This document shows positions 1 through 5,700 of a DNA stretch of 7,239 nt, piece by piece. Under the pieces are notes generated by a model that saw only the letters and a program-made list of their open reading frames with translations, did not search any database and was not told where the DNA came from. This DNA is from Caldilineaceae bacterium (GTDB lineage Bacteria > Chloroflexota > Anaerolineae > Caldilineales > Caldilineaceae): NCBI GenBank assembly GCA_026645635.1, contig JAPKMV010000163.1, positions 1 to 7,239 on the forward strand, written 5' to 3'. The stretch's first letter is position 1. Each line of letters starts with the position of its first letter. The translations under genes were made by a program, and so were the position numbers.

Positions 1-31
1 TGCTACCCCAACCTCGGTCTCTACCGGTTGT

Positions 32-78
32 GGCTGGGGAGTTGCGGAGGTGTCGGCCACCCCTGCAACTCCCCAGCC
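32..78. repeat. Perfect 14-bp inverted repeat (strong hairpin)
   Basis: GGCTGGGGAGTTGC (32-45) is the exact reverse complement of GCAACTCCCCAGCC (65-78), with a 19-nt loop. Part of the loop (GGTG near 49-52 and CACC near 59-62) could pair further. No run of T follows on the plus strand and no run of A precedes it, so a canonical intrinsic terminator is not supported. It may be a REP-like element or the end of a gene lying left of the window. Confidence 0.7.
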
Positions 79-110
79 TGTCAGTTGCCTCGGAAGGAAT
101 TTAATCATCT

Positions 111-151
111 TTTCTGTGGCGGTCGGTGGCACTTTGCCCCACAGAAAGTGC
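111..151. repeat. Two overlapping, mutually exclusive hairpins
   Basis: TTTCTGTGG (111-119) pairs perfectly with CCACAGAAA (139-147). Within the same stretch GCACTTT (129-135) pairs perfectly with AAAGTGC (145-151). The two stems share positions 145-147, so both cannot form completely at once. With no gene directly downstream, a regulatory switch is not supported, and this may be a degenerate repeat. Confidence 0.45.
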
Positions 152-374
152 TACAGGGATAAGCGAGCGGAGTAATGGGATTGGGGGAGGTTGGTCATGC
201 TGATCTGGCTGACGCCAAAGCGGAAGTTGAGGCGGCTCGCCGCTGGTTTGCCACCTCACCCACAGACGCTGCGGCAGGATCGCGCTGCTTGATAACACGG
301 TCCTCCTTGCTGTGCACCTGCGGAAAACTCAAGTGCACTGAGAAACCAGGCGATTGCATGACGGCGCAAATACA

Positions 375-444
375 ATCCGCAGATTACGCAGATTCACGCA
401 GATGGAATGCAGTCTTCACCTGCGTGAATCTGTGAAATCTGCGG
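375..444. repeat. CGCAGATT-type dispersed repeat, inverted pair
   Basis: The left arm (377-401) and right arm (420-444) are 25 nt each and complementary at 23 of 25 positions, around an 18-nt loop. Each arm is made of about three CGCAGAT-like units spaced 9-10 bp apart. A further copy in the orientation of the right arm lies at 1095-1124. From memory, intergenic elements of this kind are scattered through genomes of uncultured Chloroflexota and other environmental phyla; I cannot check that here. Function is unknown. The palindrome could form a hairpin or be a MITE-like relic. Confidence 0.7.
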
Positions 445-490
445 CTGGGCGTTCACAACTTCCTGCGCGTAACGGATTTCGGATTGTGCT

Positions 491-527
491 CACCTGGTCA
501 GTTGGGAAGGATTGGCTTGGCCAGGTG
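491..527. repeat. 10-bp inverted repeat upstream of antitoxin promoter
   Basis: CACCTGGTCA (491-500) pairs with TGGCCAGGTG (518-527), with a single G-T wobble and a 17-nt loop. It ends eight bases before the proposed -35 box of the toxin-antitoxin relic. It could be an upstream operator or simply a hairpin; nothing in the sequence decides this. Confidence 0.35.
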
Positions 528-534
528 TCATATT

Positions 535-569
535 TTGCAGTCCGGGAGACAACATCGGATAATTCCCGG
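535..569 (+). promoter_or_regulatory. Promoter with operator-like inverted repeat
   Basis: TTGCAG (535-540) and GATAAT (558-563) are separated by exactly 17 nt, a sigma-70-like arrangement with a good -10 (five of six consensus bases) and a weak -35 (three of six). The inverted repeat CCGGGA (542-547) / TCCCGG (564-569) brackets the -10 box, as expected for an autorepressed toxin-antitoxin operon. The antitoxin ATG follows at 626. Confidence is limited because short boxes occur by chance. Confidence 0.35.
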
Positions 570-625
570 GGTTCGGCAATCCTGCTGCAGCCAACACAGG
601 CGTATTTCCAAAGAGAGCGCATCCA

Positions 626-879
626 ATGTCTACGCAACTTGAGCAGCTGTCTCTTCAGAATGAAGTCGATCGGATTGTCGAAGCGTTGTTTACACTGCCT
701 GCCGACAAAGTGACCGAAGTGCGGGACTATGTGTGGTTCCTGCAAACTCAATATGGCCAGCCTACACTGATGTCAGCGACGCGTGGAGCGCGCAGGACAT
801 GGCAGATCTCTCGATGGCAAACGTGACGTATGCGGAGCAGTCGCTCTGGGTGGAAGATGATGGCGATCAAAGCTGGTGA
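626..879 (+). pseudogene. Frameshifted antitoxin of a PemK/MazF-like module
   Basis: The gene starts at ATG 626 behind an AGAGAG ribosome binding site eight bases upstream. Frame one encodes a helical N-terminus containing LPADKVTEVRDYVWFLQTQY, like the small antitoxins that precede PemK/MazF-type toxins. After GQP (755-763) the expected continuation TDVSDAWSAQDMADLSMA, then YAEQSLWVEDDGDQSW, lies in another frame and ends with TGA at 877-879. Removing the AC dinucleotide at 764-765 (within CTACACT) restores one 83-codon frame, so a 2-bp duplication is the simplest cause; a 1-bp deletion also fits. Unrepaired, the first frame runs to a stop at 824-826 with an unrelated tail (65 aa or so). Family assignment is from remembered sequence patterns. 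A sequencing error is possible, but the toxin behind it is also broken. Confidence 0.6.
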
Positions 880-934
880 TGTGTTAACCGGCTGCGAGCA
901 GCGTTGGCTGTTGCCTGATGCGCGCCGAATATGA
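857..934 (+). pseudogene. Truncated PemK/MazF-like toxin, N-terminal stub
   Basis: Tandem ATGs at 857 and 860 open a frame reading MMAIKAGDVLTG, which matches the first strand of PemK/MazF-type endoribonuclease toxins (typically a KxGDVxL pattern). It overlaps the end of the restored antitoxin frame by about 20 bases, the usual arrangement in such operons. After the TG (around 892) similarity stops and the frame ends at TGA 932-934 after about 13 unrelated residues. Full-length toxins are roughly 110 residues, so most of the fold, including the catalytic and RNA-binding residues, is gone. The toxin cannot be functional. The assignment rests on about ten residues plus gene order, so it is moderate. 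Confidence 0.45.
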
Positions 935-1082
935 TTTCTCTGGCGGAGTGCGTGGGAAATACGCCAGGGACTTGCGCGAACACGGCTACACAATTCGTGT
1001 GGAAGACGCCAACGGCGCCTACACAGCCAACAAAGCGTTGCGCGCCATCATCGCGATCACGCCGCCGCAAGTTGTGTCGTGA
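918..1082 (+). CDS. Small antitoxin-like protein (54 aa), probably shortened
   Basis: This 54-codon frame begins MRAEYDFSGGVRGKYARDLR and ends NKALRAIIAITPPQVVS. The EYDFSGGVRGKYA opening is one I associate with a widespread family of small antitoxin-like proteins. As I recall them, these run on through a strand-rich middle and close with a helix similar to the NKALRAIIAI seen here. About 20-30 residues between the GYTIRVEDANG segment and that helix seem missing, as if an in-frame deletion joined them. No Shine-Dalgarno sequence stands out before the ATG, which lies inside the toxin stub in another frame, so translation may depend on coupling or may no longer occur. It may be intact and merely short, or a second relic captured in the same decaying locus. 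Confidence 0.45.
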   Translation: MRAEYDFSGGVRGKYARDLREHGYTIRVEDANGAYTANKALRAIIAITPPQVVS

Positions 1083-1094
1083 CCGGATTGCACT

Positions 1095-1124
1095 CATCTG
1101 CGAACATCTGCGCAATCTGCGGAT
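1095..1124. repeat. CGCAGATT-type dispersed repeat, single copy
   Basis: This 30-nt element, read on the minus strand, matches 375-404 at 26 of 30 positions. It consists of three ATCTGCG units spaced 9-10 bp apart on the plus strand. It sits in the 53-bp gap between the convergent ends of the small antitoxin-like frame (stop at 1080-1082) and DUF2442 (stop at 1136-1138). Together with the pair at 375-444 it brackets the whole toxin-antitoxin relic. Confidence 0.65.
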
Positions 1125-1135
1125 GCTTCACCCCG

Positions 1136-1447
1136 TCAAGAGACCGGCACGGCTGACCGCTCCGCGCTGGCCTGATGCAGGCGCTGCGCCAACTGCTTGA
1201 CAGCCCGCGGCCATTCATGCAGCACATAGGGATCGAAGTCAGCGCCATTTGGCCATACGAGATTGCGCAGCTCGGGGTCAAGCCGCACCTGAGAAAAAAC
1301 TGCCGGATCGCGCAGCGGCCCGTACAATTCCCCAAAGAGGACAGGACTGAAATCGATCAACTGTTCTGAGCCGTCATCGAAACTGACAAGCAGTGAGTGG
1401 GGGCCAATCTGGGTGAATTCGACGACATCATACACTGGGTGACTCAT
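1136..1447 (-). CDS. DUF2442 domain-containing protein
   Basis: This 103-residue protein carries a DUF2442 domain across most of its length. The N-terminal half has the beta-rich pattern VVEFTQIGPHSLLVSFDDGS, then an L.GPL.DP segment (residues 41-48), and the family hallmark LVWPNGADFDPYVLHEW at 63-79. The start is secure: GGAGAG (complement of 1453-1458) lies five bases before the ATG. The domain is related to the N-terminal domain of Nitrosomonas NE0471, whose biochemical role is unknown. The stop codon of the upstream DUF4160 gene is only 23 bp away on the same strand, so the two are very likely co-transcribed and may act together. A toxin-antitoxin or regulatory role has been suspected for such small pairs, but nothing in the sequence shows an activity. 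The C-terminal tail after residue 90 is low in conservation. It appears intact. Confidence 0.85.
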   Translation of the reverse strand: MSHPVYDVVEFTQIGPHSLLVSFDDGSEQLIDFSPVLFGELYGPLRDPAVFSQVRLDPELRNLVWPNGADFDPYVLHEWPRAVKQLAQRLHQASAERSAVPVS

Positions 1448-1470
1448 TGTTTCTCTCCAGTCAATTGAGC

Positions 1471-1740
1471 CTAATGAAGCCCTTCAATACGCAACAGCGC
1501 ATGCCCGATCTGTGCCCGTTGCCAGTTGTCGAGCAATTCAGCCTGGTGCAGTTCGGCCCAGGCCTCGACCAGGCGGAGCTGTCGTCGCGGCAGCACACCT
1601 GTCAGTTGAGCAATCGGATCGATGCTGAACGTTGCCTGATATCCGCCATAGCGCGCATGGAAATGGGGCAGATGATGCGGTTCATCCAATTCCATGTACA
1701 GGGTTATCACAATGCCAAGAAATCGGGATACTTCGGGCAT
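1471..1740 (-). CDS. DUF4160 domain-containing protein
   Basis: This 89-residue protein is a full-length DUF4160 member. It has the typical opening MPEVSRFLGIVITLY, the histidine cluster in EPHHLPHFHARYGG (residues 20-33), then TGVLPRRQLRLVEAWAELH (47-65) and an NW motif at 72-73. I chose the ATG at 1738-1740 because family members begin with MPxxSRF; the frame stays open to 1857, but that extension looks like non-coding sequence. The ribosome binding site is weak (GAAAGA about six bases upstream). The conserved histidines could bind metal or act in catalysis, but the function of the family is not established. It precedes DUF2442 by 23 bp, a recurrent gene pair. It lies 273 bp downstream of the RHS gene on the same strand, and a terminator-like hairpin separates them. 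Confidence 0.85.
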   Translation of the reverse strand: MPEVSRFLGIVITLYMELDEPHHLPHFHARYGGYQATFSIDPIAQLTGVLPRRQLRLVEAWAELHQAELLDNWQRAQIGHALLRIEGLH

Positions 1741-1794
1741 AGTTCGTCTTTCAATCGCCAGGTAGATCGATCTCGCATCCAGATTGATGCAGCA

Positions 1795-1823
1795 ATTTAA
1801 CCACAGTCTTGAGTTCAGTCCAA
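1795..1823 (-). promoter_or_regulatory. Weak promoter candidate for the DUF4160/DUF2442 unit
   Basis: Read on the minus strand, TTGGAC (complement of 1818-1823) and TTAAAT (complement of 1795-1800) are separated by 17 bases and lie about 55 bases before the DUF4160 start. Only three and four of six bases match the consensus, so this is suggestive at best. It would give the pair its own transcript, independent of the RHS gene. Confidence 0.25.
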
Positions 1824-1902
1824 TCTCAACGTACACCGTGCTTGCCGTCATCTCCAATCATATCTTGCCGGGGCTGCGCCCTCAGCAGGTTACTGCCAAA
1901 TG

Positions 1903-1948
1903 AAAAAGAGAGATGAGAGGGATGAGAGGCATGAAGCCCCTCACCCCT
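1903..1948 (-). terminator. Probable intrinsic terminator of the RHS gene
   Basis: On the minus strand GGGGTGAGGGGC (complement of 1936-1947) pairs over 12 positions with GCCTCTCATCCC (complement of 1919-1930) around a 5-nt loop. Both imperfect positions are G-T, which pair as G-U in minus-strand RNA but would be A-C mismatches in plus-strand RNA. A pyrimidine stretch ending in TTTTT (complement of 1903-1907) follows, about 11 bases beyond the stem. The strand-specific pairing and T run fit termination of the RHS transcript. The gap between stem and T run is longer than ideal. Confidence 0.45.
1908..1934. repeat. Three tandem 9-bp units
   Basis: Three consecutive units read GAGAGATGA, GAGGGATGA and GAGGCATGA. 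They form one half of the terminator-like stem and the region after it. Such GA-rich microrepeats are prone to slippage. Confidence 0.7.
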
Positions 1949-1983
1949 TTTCCCTCGCTAACGCTTCAGGCTCGGAGCCAATC
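1949..1983. repeat. Possible dispersed intergenic element
   Basis: The segment contains TCGCTAACGCTTCAGG followed by the perfect odd palindrome GGCTCGGAGCC (1969-1979). I recall similar CGCTAACGCTTC...GGAGCC sequences as highly repeated intergenic elements in planctomycete genomes and some metagenomic assemblies, but this is from memory and only one copy lies in the window. It could equally be a unique spacer. Confidence 0.3.
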
Positions 1984-2011
1984 GCTCCTCGCTCCTCGCC
2001 CCTCGCCCCTC
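1984..2011. repeat. Four tandem 7-bp units next to the RHS stop codon
   Basis: Two GCTCCTC units (1984-1997) are followed by two GCCCCTC units (1998-2011). The array ends two bases before the RHS stop codon (complement of 2014-2016), so it is the start of the 3' untranslated region of that gene. Confidence 0.75.
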
Positions 2012-2013
2012 GC

Positions 2014-2739
2014 TTACTTCTCCCCCACATTCACCCCGTTGATCGCATTCAGATACATCCCTGCGGCCCGGGCCGGCGCACCGCGCATCGGCGGCATGAG
2101 ATAGCCGGCCATGGGCGCGGTGTCCCAGACTGCGCGGCCGGTGGCCTTGGCCAGGTCTGCCAGCCCCACCTCCGCGGCAAAGGACTTGGTCGCGTCCCAG
2201 CCCGGATTCCAGAACCAGCCGGCCTGCTTGTAGTTCATGAAGCGTTCCCGCGCCTCGTCCGCATTGAACTTCTTGGTGATCAGGCGGCCCTGCGCATCCC
2301 ACTCCATCTCCACCACCGGCCCCACCGCGCCGATGTTCACCGTGTCTTTCGTCACCGCCGCCATGTCGCCCTTGTACTTGCGCATGTAGTAGGTGGCCAG
2401 CGTGTTGTGCGGCCCATGCTGCAGATGATAGGACGGCGGCAGCAGCTTGTTGACCGGCCCGCGGATCTCCACCTGGAACTCGTCGTCGGTGAGATAGCGC
2501 CCGCGCTGCTTGTCGTAGACCCAGGCGAAGTCGTCGTCGCCGTGGATGATCTGATGCTCCACTACGCCCGGCGCGATCTCCACTTCCTTGACCGCTTTCC
2601 CGGCCACCGTCTTGGCGCGCACCGAGGTGTCCTTGGGCATGTAGCCCGCCTCGGCCAGACGGTTGGCGTTCCAGCGCGTCAGCGGGTCCACGGCGCGGGT
2701 GCCGAAGACGTAGCGATCCTTGGCCACGGCCTGGTAGGC
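2014..2739 (-). other. Unrecognised C-terminal domain, candidate toxin (residues 1500-1740)
   Basis: The final 240 residues match no toxin family I know. They contain two histidine-rich spots, EHQIIHGDDDFAW (1560-1572) and YHLQHGPHNTLATYY (1603-1617), with H1561, H1565, H1604, H1607 and H1610 and acidic D1567-D1569 as possible active-site or metal ligands. A single YD-like strand (MEWDAQGRLITKKF, 1644-1657) and an aromatic patch GWFWNPGW (1673-1680) follow, then a glycine- and alanine-rich tail. By position this is where the effector of an RHS protein sits. The domain boundary at 1500 is approximate. Confidence 0.5.
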
Positions 2740-5700
2740 CGACAGCGCGCGCTGGTTGGCCATCGCCACCGGCGCGTACTCCTGGCCGACGCGCTTGACC
2801 GAGCGCGCCAGGGTGTACCAGCCCGCCTCGCCCAGGTTGCCCAGGCTGTCCCACATCTTCGCCGTGCGCCGGGCGAACTTGCTCACGCCGCCGGGCGCAC
2901 CCATGAGCGTGGTGGCGATGTCCACCCCGCGGAAGACGTCCTGGAAGAGCGCCATCTTGTTGCCCGTCTCCCACCACTCAGCCAGACCCTCACCAAAGCG
3001 CAGGGAGTCGGCAAAGCCGCTCACCAGCTCGGCGCCGGTGGCCACCGTGGTGGCGTAGAGCACGTTGAGCATGCCCGGATTCTCCTGGACATCGCTCTCC
3101 AGCCCCTTGATCGTTTCCTTCGCCCACGCGTCCGCCGCATAGGCCCACGACGCCGGATGGCTGCCGGAGAATTTCACCTCAGCCGCCGCGCCCATCGGCT
3201 CCGCCTTGTTCTCCACGTTGACCCACTCGGCCATGCCCAGCGCCTGCGCCTTGCTGCCGGTGGCGGTCATGGAGAAGTAGCCCCCGCGGCGCACCGAGGA
3301 GGATTGGCCGGAGAACTGCATCTCCGTGGCCAGCCCGCCGTTCGCCTCTTCGGACGAGTAGCCCGTCAGGTCGACGAAGCGCAACGGATTGGCGTAGCCG
3401 TAGAGGTAGCGGTGCAGGCTCGGCGGCGTGTTCGCCTCGCCCATGTACGGGTCTTGGGATAGGAAGCGGCCGATCTCCGCGTCGTAGTAGCGGGCGCCGA
3501 AGTAATGGAGGCCCGTCTCCGTGTCGAAGTAGTGGCCGGTGAACTGGCGCGGGTTCTCTGCCGGGCCGACCTTGTCCAGCGTGCGGCCCCAGGCGTCGTA
3601 GCGCAGGCTCTGCACCAGGTCGCCCGCCCCGTCCGTCAGGTTGGCGGTGCTGCCCAGGCCGTCCACCAGGTAGAAGCGGCTGGCGCGGGTCGCGCCGTCG
3701 ATCTCGGTGAGCGAGAGCAGCCGGTAGCCGTAATCATACTTCGCCTGGCTGGCGAAGCCCTCGCCCGCGCCGCCGTACTCCATGACCACCGAACTGGCGT
3801 CGTAGAGATAGCGCGTCTCGCCCGTCGCGGCGGTTTTCTTGACGCGCATCCGGGCGAAGTCATAGTCGAAGGCGACGCGCCCGCCCGGCGTCACCTGGCT
3901 GGCGTCGTTGTTGTCCACCACGCGGGTGAGCGTATTAACGCCGTCGAAGGTGACGCCCGGTTTGTCGGGCAGCGCCGCGTAGAGGTAGCTGCGGTCCAGC
4001 GGGGCGCCGCTGAGCGGATCGACGCCGCGCTCGGTGAGCCGGTTGCCGTTGGCCGCGTAGGTGTATTCCACCTGGCCCCGCGCACCATAGTCCACCGCCA
4101 CCACCCGGTTGAGGTTGTCGTAGGCGTAGGTCGTGGTGATCGGCTGCCCGCCGTCCAGGTCGCGCTGCGTCTCCACCTGGGCCAGCCGGTTGCCATTGGC
4201 GTCGTAGGTGTAGGCGTAGGTGGAGAAGGGCGTCGCCGCCAGGTTCGTCCCGTTGAGCACCTTGCGCAGGCGGTCGGCGCGGTCGTAGCTGTCGGCCGCG
4301 CCCAGGTCGCGCAGGGTGTTGTTCGGATAGACCACGCTCTTGGGCAGGCCATCCTCCCACCAGGTGTAGCGGGTGACGCCCGCGGCCGTCGTCACCGTGG
4401 TGAGGCGGTTGCGCGCGTCGTAGGCATAGGTGGTCGCCACACCGTCGGCGTCGGTCAAGCTGGTCAGGTTGCCGACGCGGTCGTAATCGTAGGCCAGCAT
4501 CTTGCCCGCGAGGTTGTCGTAGTCGCGCCGGGTGCGGCTGCGCACCCGATCCAGCGGGTCGTAGGTGAAGGCCACCACCTCGCTCGCCACCGCGCCGGAG
4601 ATGCGCTTGGTCTCGGTGATGGTGACGACATTGTTGTTGCCGTCGTAGACATAGACCAGGCCCTGGGGCTGGAACTCCAGGTTCGGCGCCGCATGGTCCT
4701 GATAGCGCTTGCTCGCCAGCCGGTTGAGGTAATCGTAGCCCTGTACCACGCGCTGGCCGCGCGGATCGACGATCAGCGTCTTGTTGCCCGCGGCGTCGTA
4801 GCCGTACTGCCAGTGGAGCGCCGTCGCCTGGCTGCCCAGGCTCGCCAGCAGCGTTGCGCCGGTGGGGTCCGTCCCGCGCTGGCTGGCGTCGGACAGGCTG
4901 CCGGCCACGGTGTGCTGATAGACATCGGTGAGGCGGCCCTGGGCGTCGTAGCGATAGGTGACCAGGTTGCCCACGGCGTCCTGCTGGGCGATGCGGTTGC
5001 GCGCGGCGTCGTAGAAGTAGCGCGTGACGCCGGCCGTGGTGCGTGCGTCGGCGCGGGGTAGTTCGTCCACTGCCAGCAGCGCGCCCAGCTCGTCGTAGCG
5101 ATACTCGGTGGCGAAGGCGGCGCCGTTCGCCTCCTGGCTGCGCACCACGTTGTTGGCCGCGTCGTAGCGATAGGTTGCAGCCTCGCCCGCGGCGTTTTCG
5201 GTGCGCACGCGGCGGTAGCGCGCGTCGTAGGTGTGCTGCACGTCGAAGGCGCCGCCGTGGGCGCGACCATCTTTCACCGTGAGCACGTTGCCCACCGCGT
5301 CGTAGCTCCAAGTGGTCGTGGCGGCCACCGGCGAACCGGCGCCCTCGGTCTTGGTCAGGACGCGGTTGAGGCCGTCGTAGGTGTAGGTGGTGACGTTGCC
5401 GTTGGCGTCGGTCGCGGCCAGCAGGTTGCCGACGCCGTCGTAGAGCGCCTGCTCCAGCACCACTTCTGCGGCGCCGTAGTGCGCGGCCATATCCAGCCCG
5501 CGGCGGCTCGTCTGCACGACACGGCCCAGGCCGTCGCGCTGTTCCACGGTGACGATGCCGCGGCGGTCGGTGGTGAGGGTGCGCAGGTTGGCGTCGTCGA
5601 ACTGCGCGCTGATCTGGGAGCGCTCCACGCCCGCAGCGTCGAACTCCTGCACCCGCACCTGGCGGTTGGCAGCGTCGTAGCTGTAGACAGTGCGCAGGCC

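Larger units (their letters stand above)
1..534. other. Intergenic stretch without a recognisable gene
   Basis: I see no credible gene here. The open frames on both strands are short, start without a good ribosome binding site and translate to low-complexity or repeat-derived sequence. The stretch instead contains several hairpins (32-78, 111-151, 491-527) and a dispersed inverted repeat (375-444), each described separately. Base composition looks less GC-rich than the RHS gene at the other end of the window. A decayed gene beyond recognition cannot be excluded. Confidence 0.6.

Noticed and set aside
377..444. CRISPR array
   Set aside because: The units are short, imperfect, inverted and only 9-10 bp apart; there are no uniform spacers.
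1741..1857. N-terminal extension of DUF4160 back to an ATG at 1857
   Set aside because: The extra 39 residues do not belong to the family, whose members start MPxxSRF, and the internal ATG at 1738-1740 fits exactly.
1958..2977. 339-codon minus-strand frame overlapping the RHS 3' end in another register
   Set aside because: It is a shadow frame dominated by Gly, Arg and Ala from the same GC-rich sequence, with no recognisable motif.
1900..3462. 520-codon open frame on the plus strand, antisense to the RHS tail
   Set aside because: It begins in the GA-rich repeat, has no ribosome binding site, and encodes an Arg/His/Ala/Val-rich protein of the kind produced by the antisense of GC-rich codons. 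The minus-strand frame has clear RHS motifs.
3505..5061. 518-codon open frame on the plus strand, antisense to the YD repeats
   Set aside because: Its valine-, arginine- and alanine-rich sequence mirrors the repeated YTYDA codons on the other strand. It shows no domain and no start signal.
3935..5311. 458-codon minus-strand frame within the YD-repeat region
   Set aside because: It is an out-of-frame reading of the YD repeats, with arginine-rich low-complexity content; the true frame is continuous across it.
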